From DASWHK01 sp036398215 (lineage in GTDB: Bacteria; Acidobacteriota; UBA890), in contig DASWHK010000266.1 of the NCBI GenBank assembly GCA_036398215.1, forward strand, positions 1 to 8,338: a stretch of 8,338 nt of DNA, in the 5' to 3' direction. Below the pieces are notes generated by a model. It worked only from the letters and a program-made list of their open reading frames with translations, was not told the DNA's origin and did not search any database. Positions 6,184 through 8,338 of this stretch are shown piece after piece. The position numbers and the translations under genes are program-made. The first letter of the stretch is position 1, and each line of letters starts with the position of its first letter.

Positions 6184-6988
6184 TCACCCGTGGCCAGGCG
6201 CCGCGCAACGCGCCGTGGTGAAACAGGAGAGCGCCTTCCTGCAAGGCCGTCCCCAGGGCTTCCGCGTCACCGCGGAAGAGCTCCGAATCGCGGCCGAGGA
6301 CGCAAGCGCCCACTTCCCCAGGCGGTAGCATCTCGACGATCGTGCCCGCCCTACGCAGGGCGTCGTGCCATTTCCGCGAGAGCTCGGCGGCGTCAGGCCG
6401 ATCCCCCTCGAACGCCAGCGTGTCGATTTCCTCGGCGCTGTATCGCGACGTCCTTGCCGCCTCGGCGAGGATCCCCGCCGGGCCGAAGCCCGGGTCCTTG
6501 CCGCAGGCCGCCCAGGCGAGATACCCGAGGGGCTGGAGGCGCTCATCTGCCCACAGCACATCGACCCAGTCGCGCGCCTCGACGCGCCCGACCAGGGCGA
6601 GGACCTTGTTGGTGGCGAGGTCGACCGGATGGAGCGTCAATCCGAGGCTCTCGTGCTCCATGAGGGGGAAGAAGCGGAAGGCGCTGTCCTGCACCCACTC
6701 GAGCCGCACCGACTCTCCGCCGCGCGAAACCCGCGCCTCCACGAACGCCGGTCTCTCGCGCAGCGGTTCGACCTCGTAACCGGCCCCGATCAGTCGGGCG
6801 CGATCGGCGTCCCAGCTCACCGCCACGGCCTCGGCCGCATCGTGGAACAGGTCGATGTCACGCGAGATCCTCGGTGACGCCAGCAGCTCGCCGAGTGCGA
6901 CACCGCCCGCCACGTAACGCTCCCCGGCGGCAATCCGCTCTCGCGCTAGGAGCCGGAGGATTTCGCGCTGGAGGGCTGTAAGAGCCAT
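6176..6988 (-). CDS. AbiEii-like nucleotidyltransferase (toxin-family fold)
   Basis: The 270-residue protein has the minimal nucleotidyltransferase signature of the AbiEii/DUF1814 group. VAGGVALGELL (26-36) carries the glycine pair G28-G29, followed by RDIDLF with D44 and D46 as metal-binding acids. E97 in VRLEWVQD may be the third acid, where Asp is usual. The later segment DLATNKVLALVGRVEARDWVD (123-143) is characteristic of AbiEii relatives. AbiEii proteins are the toxins of AbiE toxin-antitoxin and phage-defence pairs, but many chromosomal relatives have no proven toxicity. The ATG at 6988 follows GGAG at 6997-7000 with eight bases between. The gene overlaps a small upstream gene by 43 bp. 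No winged-helix AbiEi antitoxin is present beside it. Fold is confident; role as a toxin is inference. Confidence 0.85.
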   Translation of the reverse strand: MALTALQREILRLLARERIAAGERYVAGGVALGELLASPRISRDIDLFHDAAEAVAVSWDADRARLIGAGYEVEPLRERPAFVEARVSRGGESVRLEWVQDSAFRFFPLMEHESLGLTLHPVDLATNKVLALVGRVEARDWVDVLWADERLQPLGYLAWAACGKDPGFGPAGILAEAARTSRYSAEEIDTLAFEGDRPDAAELSRKWHDALRRAGTIVEMLPPGEVGACVLGRDSELFRGDAEALGTALQEGALLFHHGALRGAWPRVSG

Positions 6989-7176
6989 CGTCGCAACTCC
7001 GAGGCGGCGCGCCACCCTTCGCGGTCTCCGTAGCGCTCGATGTAACCGAGGACCCGCTGGCGCTCCGCGTCCGTGCGGGGATAGTAGTCGGCGCGCAGGA
7101 ACCAGAGGCACTGGGTACGGTAGCGGTCGACCAGGCAGTCGATCGCGGCGATGGGATCGTCGTGCTTTGCGTCCAT
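6946..7176 (-). CDS. Small helical protein of unknown function, paired with the nucleotidyltransferase
   Basis: A 76-residue reading frame starts with MDAKHDDP and ends inside the next gene, overlapping it by 43 bp in another frame. It is predicted by eye to be mostly helical: about 8-28, 35-49 and 51-67, with CLWFLRADYYPRTDAERQR and RAASELRRWLL as the most distinctive parts. It has no signal peptide, membrane segment or helix-turn-helix that I can identify. The overlap and order suggest it is co-translated with the AbiEii-like gene and may be its partner. A 42-residue longer-than-needed overlap is avoided by no alternative stop. The start is uncertain because no clear ribosome site precedes 7176; in-frame upstream starts reach 7284, but their residues look non-coding. 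I recall similar short proteins before such nucleotidyltransferases but cannot verify this here. Confidence 0.6.
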   Translation of the reverse strand: MDAKHDDPIAAIDCLVDRYRTQCLWFLRADYYPRTDAERQRVLGYIERYGDREGWRAASELRRWLLQPSSAKSSGS

Positions 7177-7456
7177 TGGAAAAGGGTCTGGTGAACTTCC
7201 GCGGGCGAAATGTCCCTCTGTGGCGCGGCGCATCACGAATCGGACGCTAGCAGCCATCGCTGTCGTCCGGCAAGCGTTGCGCAACCCCGGCGGGGTCAGC
7301 GGCCGCTACGTTCCCGACCTCCGCCATCAGGCCGTCGCCGTCAACGCGATCGCCGAACGAGCACGCACCTCGAGGAGAGGCGGGAGAAACGCCGCTACCC
7401 GTGTTGCGCACCCGTCAACGCCGCTCGCCGAGAGCGGCTCCCGAGGCGCGGCGACG
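7177..7456. other. Gene-free spacer between permease and small-protein gene
   Basis: I see no supported gene in these 280 bases. They hold a GC-rich hairpin near the permease end (7420-7438), the arms ACCCC-GGC-GGGGT at 7284-7296, the palindrome GTTGCGCAAC at 7276-7285, and a further copy of GTTGCGCA at 7403-7410. Open frames across it lack ribosome sites and recognisable residues. No -35/-10 pair for the downstream minus-strand genes is clear. Confidence 0.5.
7420..7438 (-). terminator. Hairpin terminator candidate after the permease gene
   Basis: A perfect 7-bp stem, GCCGCTC with GAGCGGC, encloses a five-base loop and begins 18 bases after the permease stop codon in the direction of transcription. 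There is no U-tract after it, so it may be a weak or factor-assisted terminator or an mRNA 3'-end stabiliser. Confidence 0.45.
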
Positions 7457-8338
7457 TCAGCTCGTGCGCAACGCTTCGATCGGGTCGATGCGGGTGGCGC
7501 GGCGGGCCGGTAGATAGCTGGCGGCGGCGACCAGGGCGAGCAGGCCGATGGCGACGCTCGCCAGGGTCAGCGGGTCGTTGGGAGCGACCTGGAACAGGAA
7601 CGCCTCGAGCAGGCGGCCGAGGGCCAATGAGGCGGCCAGCCCCAGGGCGGTGCCGAGCGCGCCGAGGACGAGACCCTGACGCACCGTCATCCAGAGGATC
7701 TGCTTGTCCTGGGCGCCGAGGGCGACGCGGACGCCGATGTCGCGGGTCCCCTGCGCCACCGAGAACGAGATCACGCTGGCGACGCCGACGGCGGCCAGCA
7801 GCAGCGCCAGGCTGGCGAATGCGGTCAGCAGCAGGGCCCGCAACCGCGGCTCCGAGACCGAGGCGTCGAGCACCGCCTCGACGCTGCGGATGCCGTCGAG
7901 CGCCATGTCGGGGTCGGAGCCCCACACGGTGTCCTTGATGAGAGGGATCAACCCCTCGGTCTCGGTCGGGCCGCGCAGCACGGCGACCATCGTCTCGACG
8001 CTCGCCTCGGCGTAGGACATGTAGATCTCGGGCCTGGGGGCCTCGTCGAGGCCGTGGTGGCGCACATCGTCGACGACGCCCACGACCGTCAGCCAGGGGC
8101 CGGGACCGCTGCGCAAGATCAGGCGCAGGCGGCGATCGATCGCCGGCCGGTCGGGCCACAGCAGGCGGGCCGCCGGCTCGTTGAGGACGGCGGCCGGCGC
8201 CAGCGTGCCGGCGCCGTCGCGGGCGTCGAGCTCGCGGCCGGCGATCAGGCCGATCCCCATGGTGCCGAAGTAGCCCGGGGTGACGACGCGGCGGTCCATT
8301 GCGACGCCCTGGCCGTCGGGAGAGGGCTCCCCCTCGGC
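7457..8338 (-). CDS. MacB/FtsX-family ABC transporter permease, C-terminal part (5' partial)
   Basis: The frame is open to the end of the window; 293 C-terminal residues are visible and the start is outside. Numbering from the first visible residue, an extracytoplasmic MacB-type domain occupies about 1-155, with RRVVTPGYFGTMGIGLIAGREL near its beginning. Three membrane segments follow: LLLTAFASLALLLAAVGVAS, LVLGALGTALGLAASLAL and LASVAIGLLALVAAASYL. The protein ends with PARRATRIDPIEALRTS, the classic cytoplasmic end of FtsX-like permeases. The wording of these blocks resembles the acidobacterial duplicated orphan permeases (about 800 residues, two FtsX halves), but only one half is visible, so a normal MacB-like permease is also possible. 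Such permeases export or mechanically transmit across the inner membrane; the substrate is unknown. An ATG at 8299 is internal to the domain and is not the likely start. Confidence 0.88.
   Translation of the reverse strand, partial: AEGEPSPDGQGVAMDRRVVTPGYFGTMGIGLIAGRELDARDGAGTLAPAAVLNEPAARLLWPDRPAIDRRLRLILRSGPGPWLTVVGVVDDVRHHGLDEAPRPEIYMSYAEASVETMVAVLRGPTETEGLIPLIKDTVWGSDPDMALDGIRSVEAVLDASVSEPRLRALLLTAFASLALLLAAVGVASVISFSVAQGTRDIGVRVALGAQDKQILWMTVRQGLVLGALGTALGLAASLALGRLLEAFLFQVAPNDPLTLASVAIGLLALVAAASYLPARRATRIDPIEALRTS

Noticed and set aside
6989..7111. Upstream extension of the nucleotidyltransferase frame to an ATG at 7111
   Set aside because: The extra 41 residues are arginine-rich shadow of the small gene. 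ATG 6988 has a GGAG site and fits the normal start of the family.
7210..7938. Plus-strand frame of 242 codons over the spacer and permease end
   Set aside because: Its translation is arginine/proline-rich low complexity opposite a clear membrane protein gene, so it is a shadow.

Overview
The window is a very GC-rich bacterial chromosome segment with tightly packed genes. It has menaquinone (futalosine pathway) genes and the C-terminal end of a MacB/FtsX-type permease resembling the duplicated orphan permeases common in Acidobacteriota. Together these suggest Acidobacteriota or a similar high-GC soil or sediment lineage. This placement is inference; no rRNA or other phylogenetic marker is present. 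Nothing looks like a phage, insertion sequence, CRISPR array, tRNA or rRNA.

The left half (1-4568) is all on the plus strand. It holds mqnA (chorismate dehydratase, 5' end outside the window), mqnC (radical SAM dehypoxanthine futalosine cyclase, start overlapping the mqnA stop by 4 bp), a PpiA-like exported cyclophilin with a lipoprotein signal, an AstE/aspartoacylase-like zinc hydrolase with an extra C-terminal region, and after a 119-bp gap a Bcp/PrxQ peroxiredoxin. The first four are spaced like one operon. A 12-pair hairpin at 4608-4636 probably ends the bcp transcript.

The right half (4633-8338) is all on the minus strand and converges on the first. Read in transcription order it holds: the 3' part of the permease gene; a 280-bp gene-free stretch with hairpins and a 12-bp inverted repeat; a 76-codon helical unknown overlapping by 43 bp an AbiEii-like nucleotidyltransferase; a VOC-fold protein that lacks the usual metal ligands; a 209-bp spacer with a tandem 29-bp repeat and an 18-bp perfect palindrome; and mqnD (1,4-dihydroxy-6-naphthoate synthase).

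Functionally, mqnA, mqnC and mqnD supply three steps of menaquinone synthesis. The enzymes acting between MqnA and MqnC (MqnE, and MqnB or an equivalent nucleosidase) are not here. The rest is envelope or redox housekeeping plus a possible toxin-antitoxin-like pair. No complete undescribed system can be demonstrated. The best candidates for a second look are the small-protein/nucleotidyltransferase pair and the structured spacer before mqnD.
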